From CAZQFV01 sp964592645 (GTDB lineage: Bacteria > Chloroflexota > Chloroflexia > DTKN01): a stretch of 64,000 nt of DNA. Positions 55,780 through 64,000 of this stretch are shown piece by piece. The notes under the pieces were generated by a model that had not been told where the DNA came from, made no database searches, and saw nothing but the letters and a program-made list of their open reading frames with translations. Made by a program: the position numbers and the translations under genes. Numbering within the stretch: position 1 is the first letter of the stretch; every line of letters starts with the position of its first letter. Location: contig CAZQFV010000014.1 in the NCBI GenBank assembly GCA_964592645.1, forward strand, positions 1 to 64,000. The letters are read 5' to 3'.

Positions 55780-55809
55780 TTGACACCGCCCCCCCGCCTA
55801 TGCTATAAT
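55780..55809 (+). promoter_or_regulatory. Perfect-consensus promoter of the GH57 gene
   Basis: TTGACA (55780-55785), an 18-nt spacer and TATAAT (55804-55809). It is back to back with the glycan operon promoter, so the two divergent transcripts start within about 90 bp of each other. Confidence 0.7.
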
Positions 55810-55880
55810 CCGGCCGAGACGACGATCTGGCGCGGATACACATCGGGGTATCCGTATCTTTGTTTTGACCAGGAGTAGGA

Positions 55881-57539
55881 ATGCCCAGCGGGTATCTCGC
55901 TTTCGTGCTGCACTCGCACATCCCCTACATCCGGCAGGCCGGCCCTGCCCCACAAGGCGAAGAAACGCTTTTGGATATCGCCGCCGATACCCATATCCCG
56001 CTCCTCAACGCCCTCTATACCCTGCGCGCCGAGGGGCGCCGCTTTCGCCTCACCATCAGCATCACCCCCATCCTAGCCGAGCAACTGGCCGACGAGGATG
56101 TCCTCCGGCACCTGGAGGAGCACCTCCTCGATGGGGTCCGGCGCGCCACAGAGGACGTCCGGCGCTTCGAGAAGGACGGAAAAAGGGCCGACGAGGGATC
56201 GCCGGCCGCCCATATGCTCTACCTGGCCCGCTTCTACCTGGACTGGCACCGCAACCTATTGGGCTCCTTCCGCGAGCGCTTCAAGCGGGACCTGGTCGGC
56301 GCCTATCGCCTGCTGCAGGAAGAGAGGCTGGTCGAGATCATCACCAGCGCGGCCACGCACGCCTATTTGCCCCTGCTGCCCCACGTCTCGGCCATCTACG
56401 CCCAACTGCGCACCGGGGTCAGCAGCTACCTGCGGCACTTTGGTCGGCTGCCGCGCGGGTTCTGGCTGCCGGAGTGCGGCTACCGCCCAGGGCTGGAAAG
56501 ATACCTGGCCGAGCTAAACATCCGCTACACCTTTGTCGACACCCAGGCCATCGAGCGGGGGCACCTGTCGGCCAAGACGCTGGGCGACGTGTTCAGCCCT
56601 TCCCATACGCCGCCCCGGCGCCGCCCTCCCTCGTCGCCGCCCCCAGACGAGAGCCCCGCCGAGCACAGCGTCCTCCACCCCTACCGGGTCCAGCACTCCA
56701 ACGTCGCCGTCTACGGGCGCGATGACTCCGTGGGGCGGCACGTCTGGTCCGCCTCGGAAGGCTATCCCGGCGACCTGTCCTACCGCGATTTTCTGCGCCG
56801 CGACGAACGCTCCGGCCTGCGCTACTGGCGCCTCTGCCAGGGCGAGGATGGCGCAGAGCAGCCGGATCTCTACGACCCCTACCGCGCCTTCCACCGCGCC
56901 CAGGAGCATGCCGGCCATTTCATCGAGCTGCTGCGGGGCCGGCTGAAGCGCCACCTGGAGCAGGCCGGCCGGCCGGGCATCGTCGTCGCCGCCTACGACA
57001 CGGCGCTCTTCGGCCACTGGTGGTTCGAAGGAATCGCCTGGCTGAAAGAGGTCTTGGCGCGCCTGGGAGACGATCCCGACGTGCGCCTGGTCACCGCCGA
57101 TGAGCACCTGCAACTGGCCCCCCCCACCGAAGAGATCGCCCTCCCGGCGAGCTCCTGGGGATGGGGCGGGGTCCATGCCCCTTGGCAGAACCCGGCCACG
57201 GAAGAGGTGTGGTCGCTCCTGGGCGAGGCCGAGGGGCGGATGGAAACCCTGGTGGCCCGCTTCCCAGACGCCAACGGCCACCGCCTGGAGGTGCTCAAAC
57301 AGGCCGCCCGCGAGATCCTCCTGCTGCAGAGCAGCGAGTGGCCGGCCTGGCTGTCGGACCCGCAGACCGTCTCCTACGCCGCCGAGCGCTTCCACGGGCA
57401 CCTGGAGCGTTTCAACCACCTGGCCCTCCTGGCAGAACACGAGACCCTCTCCGAGCAGGAGCAGCTCTTTCTGCAGGAGTGCCAGCGCCTGGATAACCCG
57501 TTTCTGTACATCGACTATCGCACATTTGCGGCCCAGTAG
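55881..57539 (+). CDS. GH57 1,4-alpha-glucan branching enzyme-like protein
   Basis: This 552-residue GH57/DUF1957 protein has the family start YLAFVLHSHIPYIR, catalytic Glu198 in FWLPECGYRP and catalytic Asp373 in AAYDTALFGHWWFEG, then the helical C-terminal part with TADEHLQL, SSWGWGGVHAPWQN and LLLQSSEWPAW. GH57 branching enzymes form alpha-1,6 branches in glycogen in the cytoplasm. The sequence context (a glycogen synthase gene in the window) supports this. A short loop at about residues 235-265 is rich in Pro and Arg (TPPRRRPPSSPPPDE). It has a perfect-consensus promoter; the next gene starts 3 bp later. Confidence 0.9.
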   Translation: MPSGYLAFVLHSHIPYIRQAGPAPQGEETLLDIAADTHIPLLNALYTLRAEGRRFRLTISITPILAEQLADEDVLRHLEEHLLDGVRRATEDVRRFEKDGKRADEGSPAAHMLYLARFYLDWHRNLLGSFRERFKRDLVGAYRLLQEERLVEIITSAATHAYLPLLPHVSAIYAQLRTGVSSYLRHFGRLPRGFWLPECGYRPGLERYLAELNIRYTFVDTQAIERGHLSAKTLGDVFSPSHTPPRRRPPSSPPPDESPAEHSVLHPYRVQHSNVAVYGRDDSVGRHVWSASEGYPGDLSYRDFLRRDERSGLRYWRLCQGEDGAEQPDLYDPYRAFHRAQEHAGHFIELLRGRLKRHLEQAGRPGIVVAAYDTALFGHWWFEGIAWLKEVLARLGDDPDVRLVTADEHLQLAPPTEEIALPASSWGWGGVHAPWQNPATEEVWSLLGEAEGRMETLVARFPDANGHRLEVLKQAAREILLLQSSEWPAWLSDPQTVSYAAERFHGHLERFNHLALLAEHETLSEQEQLFLQECQRLDNPFLYIDYRTFAAQ

Positions 57540-57542
57540 ACC

Positions 57543-59624
57543 ATGCGCGAACGATTGCGAAAAGCCTGCCGTTGGCCACTGGCCGCCCTCCTCCTGGCGG
57601 CCCTTGTCCTGACCATGCTGGCCTACCAGTTCGACACGGCGCACACCGTGGACGTGGGCGACTACTACGACCGCGTCTATGTGAGCGGCTTCCACGACCG
57701 CGAGCCCGCCCCCGACGGCGAGAGCTTTCGCTGGTCCACCGCCGGGGCCACGGTGACCTTCCCCGGCGTCGGCGTCGGCGGGCGCCGGCTCTCCATCCGC
57801 ATGCACGGCTGGCGGCCGGAGGGCTGGGCCGCCCCCGAGGTGCGCGTCTCGGTCAACGATCACTACCTCGGATCGGCCGCCGCCGGCAACACCTGGCAGG
57901 AGTACCTCTTCTGGGTCCCTCCCCAGGCCGCAGATGGCGGGACGCTGCGCGTCACGCTGCAGACGGACCCGTTCAGCCCGGCAGAGAGCGGCCTGGGCAG
58001 CGACCCGCGCATGCTCGGCGTCGCCGTGACGCGGGTCCGGCTCCTGCCGCCCGGCGGCGGGGGGATCGCGCCCGCCTGGCCGGCCTGGGGACAGGTGGGG
58101 CTGGCGCTGCTCTTTGTCGCCCTGCTCTACCTGGGGCTGGCGGCCGTGGGCCTGGCGCCCAGGTGGGCGGCCCTGGTCGGCGGGGCCGCCGCCGCGCTGC
58201 TGGCCTTCGCCCTGGCCTGGCATCGCCTCTGGACGACGATCTATACGCCGCGCTTGGCCCTCGTCGCCGGCCTGGGGCTGCTGCTGGTGCTCCTGTCCGA
58301 CCGCCTCCTGCGGCGCTTCCTGGCCTGGGGCCGGATCGAGGCCGCCGAGCGGGAAGTGCGCCTCCTCCTGGCCATCCTCCTGGTCGGGTTCCTCCTGAAG
58401 GCCGGGGGGCTGCTCTACCCCTACAGCATCGCCTGGGACCTGAAGCTGCAGCTCCAGTGGTCCTCCTGGATCTGGGACGGCCGGCTGGCCGAACTGTACG
58501 GGACACGCTCCCCCCTGCAGGAACGGACCATGCCCCCGGAGTGGCAGAAGCGGCCGCTCATCCCCTATTCGCCCTACTACCACATCACGGCGGCCTCCTT
58601 CTTCCTGCTGCCGTGGCGGCCCTACGATACGGCCAACGTGCTGAACGTTCTCCTGGACGTGACCAAGCCCCTGATGCTCTACTTCATCGCCCGCCGGCTG
58701 GGCCTGGGTCGGCGCGCCGGAATGGGGGCGGCGCTGCTCTGCGCCCTCTTCCCGGCCACCTTCCTGCTGCTGGCCTGGGGCAACGCGCCGACCATGGCCG
58801 GCCTGTGGTGGACATTCGCCGCCATCACCTACTTCGTCGGCGCCTGGGATCGCCTGCGCCGGCCGCGCGCCTGGATCGGGCTGGTCTTCTTCCTCCTCGG
58901 CGCGCTGCTCTTTTACACCGTGTTCGCCGTCTTCACGGCGATCTTTTTCGGCATCCTGCTCGTGGGCCTGGCGCGGCAGCGGCTGGTGGGCCGCCCGGCC
59001 GGCCCGACGGCCCTGGCGCTGGCGGCGGCCATCGCCCTGTCCCTGCTCCTCTACTACGGCCAGTTCATCGGCCCGCTGCTCACCCAGACGCTCCCCACCC
59101 TGCTGGAGGCCGCCCGCCAAGGGGGCACCGGCCTGGGGACGGCGCCGGTTTCGTGGTCAGAGTACTTGCAGTCCAACCTGGAACGCTTCAGCGGGCTGAA
59201 CTATGGGCTGCTGCTGCCCATCCTGCTGGCCCTGGGCAGCCTGCTCACCGGCTGGCGCCACGCCGCGTCTCCCGCCGCCCCCTCTCCCTTGCGACGCTGG
59301 CTCCTCGGTGCCTGGTTCGGCACCGCCCTGCTCTTTTTCCTCGTCGGCTTCCGTGTCGATATGGTGGACAAAGAGGTCTGGTTCGCCATGCCGGCCGTTG
59401 CCCTCGGCGCGGCCGTGACGCTGGATTGGTTCTGGAAGCGCTGGCGGACCGGCCGGGCATTGGCCCTGCTCGTCTACCTCTTCCTGGCCGCGGCCGCGCT
59501 GCTCTCCTGGATCGGCCGGCTGGCCACGATCCGGCAAGACTGGATCGCCGCCGACGCCAAGGTTGTCGGGGAAGTTATCGGCCCTCTGCTCGCCACGGCC
59601 TGGAGGATCATCTCCAGGGCCTAA
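57543..59624 (+). CDS. Large membrane protein, GT-C-like
   Basis: This 693-residue protein has TM1 (about 12-30), a periplasmic beta-rich domain (about 35-170; DHYLGSAAAGNTWQEY and a galactose-binding-like VRVSVNDHYLG pattern), then about 11-12 membrane helices. An acidic loop YYDRVYV-like and WDLKLQLQWSSWIWDG resembles the first loop of GT-C glycosyltransferases and oligosaccharyltransferase-like proteins. Enzyme activity is unproven. It is translationally coupled to the GH57 gene (3 bp apart). Confidence 0.7.
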   Translation: MRERLRKACRWPLAALLLAALVLTMLAYQFDTAHTVDVGDYYDRVYVSGFHDREPAPDGESFRWSTAGATVTFPGVGVGGRRLSIRMHGWRPEGWAAPEVRVSVNDHYLGSAAAGNTWQEYLFWVPPQAADGGTLRVTLQTDPFSPAESGLGSDPRMLGVAVTRVRLLPPGGGGIAPAWPAWGQVGLALLFVALLYLGLAAVGLAPRWAALVGGAAAALLAFALAWHRLWTTIYTPRLALVAGLGLLLVLLSDRLLRRFLAWGRIEAAEREVRLLLAILLVGFLLKAGGLLYPYSIAWDLKLQLQWSSWIWDGRLAELYGTRSPLQERTMPPEWQKRPLIPYSPYYHITAASFFLLPWRPYDTANVLNVLLDVTKPLMLYFIARRLGLGRRAGMGAALLCALFPATFLLLAWGNAPTMAGLWWTFAAITYFVGAWDRLRRPRAWIGLVFFLLGALLFYTVFAVFTAIFFGILLVGLARQRLVGRPAGPTALALAAAIALSLLLYYGQFIGPLLTQTLPTLLEAARQGGTGLGTAPVSWSEYLQSNLERFSGLNYGLLLPILLALGSLLTGWRHAASPAAPSPLRRWLLGAWFGTALLFFLVGFRVDMVDKEVWFAMPAVALGAAVTLDWFWKRWRTGRALALLVYLFLAAAALLSWIGRLATIRQDWIAADAKVVGEVIGPLLATAWRIISRA

Positions 59625-59705
59625 CCGTCCGAAACCACTCGTCCTTGGGCCTTCGTGTCCTTGTGGTTCCCCCTCGTGTCCTTGGGCCTCCGGGGTTCCC
59701 CCTCC
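59625..59705. repeat. CTTTGTGG-type repeat at a convergent junction (4)
   Basis: CTTGGGCCTTCGTGTCCTTG, CTCGTGTCCTTGGGCCTCC and GGTTCCCCCTC words fill the gap between the GH57-operon membrane protein (+) and the glycyl radical enzyme (-). Confidence 0.55.
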
Positions 59706-62072
59706 TCAGAACTCCAGGTGTTCTGTACGGGCGATGATCTCGTCCTGCAGCACCTTTCCCAAGTCGCAGAAATAGTCGCTGTAGCCGGCCACGCGCACGA
59801 TCAGGTCGCGGTACTGTTCGGGGTGGGCCTGGGCCGCCCGCAGGGTGGCGGCGTCGACGACGTTGAACTGGATGTGGTGGCCGTCCAGCTTGAAATAGGT
59901 CCGCACCAACTGCACCAGCCGGTCCAGCCCGGCGTCGTCCTGAAGCAGGCCGGGGGTTAGCTTCTGGTTCAGGAGCGTGCCCCCGGTGCGCACCTGGTCC
60001 ATCTTGGCCACCGAGCGCACCACGGCCGTCGGCCCGTGGCGGTCGGCCCCCTGCACCGGGGAGACGCCCTCGGAAAGGGGCATGCCGGCCGGCCGGCCGT
60101 CGGGCAGCGCGCCGGTGACCGCGCCGAAATAGACATGCACCGTGGTCGGCAGCAGGTTGATGCGATAGCGGCCGCCCCGGACCGTCGGCCGGCCGTCCAC
60201 CGCCCGGAAAAAGGCCTCGAAGACGTCCCGCATGACGCTGTCGGCATAGTCGTCGTCGTTGCCGTAGCGCGGCGTGCGGTGCAGCAGCCGCCGGCGTAGC
60301 CGCTCCTGCCCGGCAAAGTCGGCATCCAGCGCCGCCAGCAGTTCGTCCATCGTCACATCCCGCTGCTCATAGATATGGTACTTGAGCGCCGCCAGGGAAT
60401 CGGCCATCGTCCCCGGGCCGACGCCCTGGATATAGTTGCTGTTGTAGCGCGCCCCGCCCTCGTGATAGTCGCGCCCGGCGGCGATGCAGTCGTCGATCAG
60501 CAGCGAGAGGAACGGCGCCGGCATATAGCGGGCATAGAGCCGCTCGATCACGTTGTTGCCGCGGATCTTGATGTCGACCCAGTAGTTCAACTGCCGGCAG
60601 AAGGCGGCAAAGAGCTCCTCGAAGGTGGCCCAGCTCCGCGGGTCGCCCGTCTCCAGCCCGATGCGCCGCCCCGTGCGGGGGTCCACCCCGTTGTGCAGCG
60701 TGATCTCCAGCACCTTGGGCATGTTGAAATAGCCGGTGAGGATGTAGGCCTCCTTGCCAAAGGCCCCCACCTCGACACAGCCGCTGGAACCGCCATCGCG
60801 GGCGTCTTCCAGGAGCTTGCCCTGGCGGACCAACTCCTGAACGATCAGGTCGCAGTTAAAGATCGAGGGCTGGCCAAAGCCGGTGCGGATGATCTGGGCG
60901 GCGCGCCTGAGGAAGCGGTCGGGACTCTTTTTGCTCACCTGGATCGAAGAAGACGGCTGTAGCAGGCGCATCTCCTCGATGACATCGAGCAGCAGGTAGG
61001 TGACCTCGTTGACCCCGTCGCCGCCGTCCGGCCGGAGCCCTCCGAGGTTGATCTGGGCAAAGTCGGTGTAGGTGCTGCTCTCGGCCGCCGTGACACCGAC
61101 CTTGGGGGGAGCCGGCTGGTTGTTGAACTTGATCCAAAAGCAGTGCAGCAGCTCCTCGGCCTGCTCGCGGGTCAGGGTGCCCGCGGCGAGGCCCCGTTGG
61201 TAGAACGGGTAGAGGTGCTGGTCCAGCCGGCCGGGGCTAAAGGCGTCCCAGGGGTTCAGCTCGATGGTCACCCCCAGGTGGACGAACCAGTAGTGCTGCA
61301 ACGCCTCCCAGAAGTCGCGCGGGGCGTGGGCCGGGACATAGCGGCAGATCTCGGCGATGCGCCGCAGCTCCGCCCGGCGCTGCGGGTCCGGTTCCTGCGC
61401 GGCCAACTCCTCGGCCTTTTCGGCATGGCGCTCGGCGTAGCGGATCAGCGCCTGGGCACAGAGGCGCATGGCCCGCAGCTCCTCCTGCTTGTCGTAGGCC
61501 GCGGGGTCGTTGAAAAAGTCCAGCCCGGCCAGGCTCTCGTCGATGCGGGCCGTAAAATCGAGCATACCCTGGGAATAGATCTTGCCGTCCAGAACGGTGT
61601 GACCGGGAGAACGCTGCTCCATGAACTCGGTGAAAATCCCGGCCTCGTAGGCCGCCCGCCACTCCGGGGTCATTTCGCGGAAGATAATCTCGCGCAGCGA
61701 TTTGCCCTGCCAGAAGGGGATGATCGTCTGCGCATAGAGCCGGCGCGTCTCCTCGCCGACGGCAAAGGGTATCTTTTCCCGCGAATCGAGCACCGCCAGA
61801 TCGTCCAGGCTGTGGCAGCACAGCTCCGGGTAGGTGGGCGCGGCCTTGGGGGCCGGCCCCTTTTCGCCGACGATCAGCTCGCCCTCGCCGATGTAGATGG
61901 CCTTGTGCTCCAGCAGGTATTGGAACAGCATGGCCCGGCGGACCGGCGCCGAGATGGGGCCCAGGTCCTGCCGGTAAAAGGCCGTCACCAGCGCGGCCCG
62001 CTCCGGGGAGAGGGTGGGCCGGGCCTCCAGGCTCTGCCGGCGCAGGCGGGCAACGCGGGAAGTCATGGGCAT
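59706..62072 (-). CDS. Glycyl radical enzyme (PFL-like dehydratase family, HypD-like)
   Basis: This 788-residue oxygen-sensitive enzyme has the active-site Cys432 in GGSSGCVEVGAFGKEAY and the radical Gly763 in RVAGYSDYF near the C-terminus. The GCVE form with the following GKEAY..LTGYFN fits the dehydratase/decarboxylase branch and resembles trans-4-hydroxyproline dehydratase (HypD) more than pyruvate formate-lyase. The substrate is not established. The start ATG 62072 (MPMTSRVARL) follows AGGAG; an ATG at 62108 adds 12 unconserved residues. It is activated by the upstream radical-SAM gene (25 bp away). Confidence 0.85.
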   Translation of the reverse strand: MPMTSRVARLRRQSLEARPTLSPERAALVTAFYRQDLGPISAPVRRAMLFQYLLEHKAIYIGEGELIVGEKGPAPKAAPTYPELCCHSLDDLAVLDSREKIPFAVGEETRRLYAQTIIPFWQGKSLREIIFREMTPEWRAAYEAGIFTEFMEQRSPGHTVLDGKIYSQGMLDFTARIDESLAGLDFFNDPAAYDKQEELRAMRLCAQALIRYAERHAEKAEELAAQEPDPQRRAELRRIAEICRYVPAHAPRDFWEALQHYWFVHLGVTIELNPWDAFSPGRLDQHLYPFYQRGLAAGTLTREQAEELLHCFWIKFNNQPAPPKVGVTAAESSTYTDFAQINLGGLRPDGGDGVNEVTYLLLDVIEEMRLLQPSSSIQVSKKSPDRFLRRAAQIIRTGFGQPSIFNCDLIVQELVRQGKLLEDARDGGSSGCVEVGAFGKEAYILTGYFNMPKVLEITLHNGVDPRTGRRIGLETGDPRSWATFEELFAAFCRQLNYWVDIKIRGNNVIERLYARYMPAPFLSLLIDDCIAAGRDYHEGGARYNSNYIQGVGPGTMADSLAALKYHIYEQRDVTMDELLAALDADFAGQERLRRRLLHRTPRYGNDDDYADSVMRDVFEAFFRAVDGRPTVRGGRYRINLLPTTVHVYFGAVTGALPDGRPAGMPLSEGVSPVQGADRHGPTAVVRSVAKMDQVRTGGTLLNQKLTPGLLQDDAGLDRLVQLVRTYFKLDGHHIQFNVVDAATLRAAQAHPEQYRDLIVRVAGYSDYFCDLGKVLQDEIIARTEHLEF

Positions 62073-62097
62073 GGCAAGTCTCCTGTGCTCTATAACC

Positions 62098-63000
62098 TCA
62101 TCCTCCAACGCGAACCTGGAGACCGAACCCCCGGAGCATGCCCGCCACGGCCTCCACCTGCTCCGCCGCCGGCGGACAGATCTCCGGCAGCGTATACTCC
62201 ATCGCCAGACGCTCGTACTTCTCCATGCCGGCCCGGTGATAGGGCAGCAGGTCCACCTCGGCGATGCCCAGCTCCACCGCCAGCGCCCCGGTGGCGCGGA
62301 TGTTGGCCTCGTCGTCGTTGACGCCGGGGACCAGCGGCAGGCGCAGGACGATGCGCTGGCCGAGCCCGGCCAGCCGGCGCAGGTTCTCCAGGATCAAGGC
62401 GCTGGAGACGCCGGTGTAGCGGCAGTGCCGCTCCGCGTCGATCAATTTTACATCGTACAGGAACAGCCGGATGTGCTCCCGGACACGGTCCAGCACCTCC
62501 CAGGGCGCCAGGCCGCAGGTATCCAGGGCGGTGTGCAGCCCCCGGGCCCGGCAGTCCCGCGCCAGGGCCTCCAGGAAATCGGGCTGCAGGAGCGGTTCGC
62601 CGCCGGAGAAGGTGACGCCCCCGCCCGACTCGTCGTAAAAGACGGCGTCGCGCTCGACCTCGGCCAGCACCTGCTCCACGGTCATGCGCCGGCCGGCTAG
62701 CTCGCGGGCCTCGGCGTAGCAGGCGTCGGCGCAGGCGCCGCAGTGGACACAGCGCTCGCGGTCGGTGTGCACCGCCCCGTCGCGCAGGGCGATCGCCCCC
62801 TGGGGGCAAGCCGCCAGGCAGTCGCCGCAGCGCAGGCAGCGGTTGGCGCGGTAGACCAGGACCGGCTCCCGGCCGATCCCCTCCGGGTTGTGACACCAGG
62901 CGCAGGCCAGCGGGCAGCCCTTGAAGAACACGGTGGTGCGGATGCCCGGACCGTCGTGGATGGAAAAACGGCGGATGTCGAACACGATGCCCGATGTCAT
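62098..63000 (-). CDS. Glycyl-radical activating enzyme (radical SAM)
   Basis: This 300-residue activase has the radical SAM signature CPLACAWC near residue 29, two ferredoxin-type 4Fe-4S motifs (CLRCGDCLAACP and CVHCGACADACY), then the GGVTFSGGEPLLQ SAM-binding loop. It makes the Gly radical on the enzyme encoded next. ATG 63000 overlaps the stop of the glycogen synthase gene (TGATG), so the two are translationally coupled. Confidence 0.93.
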   Translation of the reverse strand: MTSGIVFDIRRFSIHDGPGIRTTVFFKGCPLACAWCHNPEGIGREPVLVYRANRCLRCGDCLAACPQGAIALRDGAVHTDRERCVHCGACADACYAEARELAGRRMTVEQVLAEVERDAVFYDESGGGVTFSGGEPLLQPDFLEALARDCRARGLHTALDTCGLAPWEVLDRVREHIRLFLYDVKLIDAERHCRYTGVSSALILENLRRLAGLGQRIVLRLPLVPGVNDDEANIRATGALAVELGIAEVDLLPYHRAGMEKYERLAMEYTLPEICPPAAEQVEAVAGMLRGFGLQVRVGG

Positions 63001-64000
63001 CACGAGCCGTACACCTCGGCGGCATACCGCTCCGCCGCGGCCTCCCAGGAAAAATCGCGCCCCCGGCGGTCCCGGGCCTGTAGGGCGTTCCGGACCAACG
63101 CCCGCCAATGGGCGGGGCTGCGGTAGGTGCGCAGGGCGCGGGCCAGGGCCTCCAGCATATCGCGGCAGTCCGGGGCGATAAAGTCAAAGCCGTTGCCCGC
63201 CAGGGAGATCGGGTCGAACTCCTGCACGACGTCGGCCAGGCCGCCCGTGCGCCGGACAACCGGGACGGTGCCGTAGCGCAGGGCCATCATGTGCGGCAAT
63301 CCACAGGGCTCAAAGAGCGAGGGCATCAACAGCATGTCGGCCCCGGCATAGTGCAACATCTCGGGGATATCCCGCCAGGAGCGGGAGAAGGCGATCCGCT
63401 CGGGGTAGGCCTGGGCCAGGCGGTCCAGCTCCAGGCCGTACAGGCGGGCTTGCGGGTCGTCGCCCCAGGCGATGATCACGAACTGCGCCGCCTGCGCCAA
63501 GTCCCAACGTTGCAGGCCGGCCACGAGCAGGTCGAACCCCTTTTGCTCGGCCAGGCGGGAACGCACGGCGATCACCGGCAGGTGCTCGTCCACCGCCAGG
63601 TTGGAGCCCAGCAGGCGGTTGCAGCGCTCCTGCAGGTAGCGCTTCAGGTCGCCCTTCTTGCGCTCCTGCTGTGGGTCGTCGGGCGCAAAGGCCCACTCCG
63701 CGAGCGGCCGGCCCCCCGCCGGGGCAAAGTGGGCCTGCCAGTCTGCCGCCACCAGCTCCCAGTCCCCGCCCCGGCCGATAGCGCGGGGGTCGTAGCTGTC
63801 GTCGATACCGTTGCGGATGCCCACCAGCTCCACGCCGAAGTAGGACCAGACATAGTGCAGACCTCCGCTGCACTGGTAGAGCTTGCGCTCGCCGCCGATG
63901 GTCAGGAAGCACTCCTGGTCGGGGCGGCGGATCTCCTCGGCATAGCCTTCGCTCACCGTGTTCACCCGGTCGGCAAAGACCAGCGCGGCCTTCATAAAGT
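63000..64000 (-). CDS. Glycogen (starch) synthase, 3' part, cut by the window end
   Basis: This is the C-terminal part of a GT5 glycogen synthase: ADRVNTVSEGYAEEI, GIRNGIDDSYDPRAIG, NRLLGSNLAV, VRSRLAEQKGFDLL, MLLMPSLFEPCGLPHMMALRYGTVPVVRRTGGL and the end WEAAAERYAAEVYGS. It uses ADP- or UDP-glucose to extend alpha-1,4-glucan in the cytoplasm. The frame is open past position 64000, so the N-terminal GT-B half lies outside the window. Coupled to the activating enzyme gene by TGATG. Confidence 0.9.
   Translation of the reverse strand, partial: FMKAALVFADRVNTVSEGYAEEIRRPDQECFLTIGGERKLYQCSGGLHYVWSYFGVELVGIRNGIDDSYDPRAIGRGGDWELVAADWQAHFAPAGGRPLAEWAFAPDDPQQERKKGDLKRYLQERCNRLLGSNLAVDEHLPVIAVRSRLAEQKGFDLLVAGLQRWDLAQAAQFVIIAWGDDPQARLYGLELDRLAQAYPERIAFSRSWRDIPEMLHYAGADMLLMPSLFEPCGLPHMMALRYGTVPVVRRTGGLADVVQEFDPISLAGNGFDFIAPDCRDMLEALARALRTYRSPAHWRALVRNALQARDRRGRDFSWEAAAERYAAEVYGS

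Noticed and set aside
52671..55808. Very long plus-strand open frame (1045 codons) opposite flippase and DUF2079 genes
   Set aside because: Gln/Arg/His-rich shadow frame; both minus-strand genes have clear families and signals.

Overview
The window looks like one contig piece from a high-GC, probably metagenome-assembled, bacterium of the Chloroflexota (Anaerolineae-like). The evidence is indirect: GC-rich genes full of GGCCGGCC words, sigma-A-type promoters, a remnant secreted protein ending in a YLPL-type tail, DUF2079 and SEC-C proteins, cut-down relics of large AAA ATPase regulators, and many short word-like interspersed repeats. A ten-N gap at 1477-1486, flanked by homopolymer and low-complexity sequence, marks a scaffold join. 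No rRNA, CRISPR array or prophage was found.

Layout. 120-3819: a DUF438/hemerythrin/PAS protein convergent with a UvrD-type helicase. 4159-15798 (+): dodecin, then fdrA(allF)-allG (two subunits of an oxamate carbamoyltransferase-type enzyme), an HD hydrolase, a serine hydrolase, an M20 peptidase, an Fe-S protein, a DUF362 Tat lipoprotein, two tandem SEC-C-type paralogues and a cyclase-family hydrolase. 15897-20601 (+): a DUF4177-like protein, a GNAT acetyltransferase and a three-subunit xanthine-dehydrogenase-family molybdoenzyme. 20782-26841: an ATPase regulator relic, then (-) a SIMPL protein, a two-component system, allH (the third oxamate-carbamoyltransferase subunit) and a cysteine-desulfurase-like enzyme. 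27110-33717 (+): small membrane and hypothetical genes, a P-type ATPase with an internal deletion and an M28 peptidase. 33891-37849 (-): a cobalamin riboswitch, ecfT and a single EcfA-EcfA'-S fusion protein. 38322-41395 (+): FHA-winged-helix protein, Ser/Thr kinase and a LiaF-like membrane protein. 41529-45703: a degenerate integrase, an ATPase relic, a Jag-N-like protein, an ISH3-like insertion sequence and a tRNA(CAU). 45952-55706 (-): a glycan-assembly operon (DUF2079 protein, flippase, methyltransferase, two GT4 glycosyltransferases) ending in a cytosolic histidine kinase with a LacI-type sugar-binding domain. 55881-59624 (+): a GH57 branching enzyme and a large membrane protein. 59706-64000 (-): glycogen synthase (cut by the window edge), a glycyl-radical activating enzyme and a glycyl radical enzyme.

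How it fits together. Purine-type hydroxylation (molybdoenzyme) and oxamate/carbamoyl-phosphate chemistry (AllF, AllG, AllH) suggest a nitrogen-scavenging purine or allantoin route spread over about 22 kb. Cobalamin uptake is under riboswitch and terminator control. The two-component system appears to control itself and the SIMPL gene through 11-bp spaced TGCCAC repeats. Glycogen genes (GH57 and glycogen synthase) flank the fermentative glycyl-radical pair.

The most unusual structural theme is repeats. An 80-bp element lies directly in front of two unrelated start codons. CTTTGTGG elements sit at four convergent gene junctions. Purine-rich or hairpin word-like repeats are inserted in frame in loops and linkers of at least three proteins.
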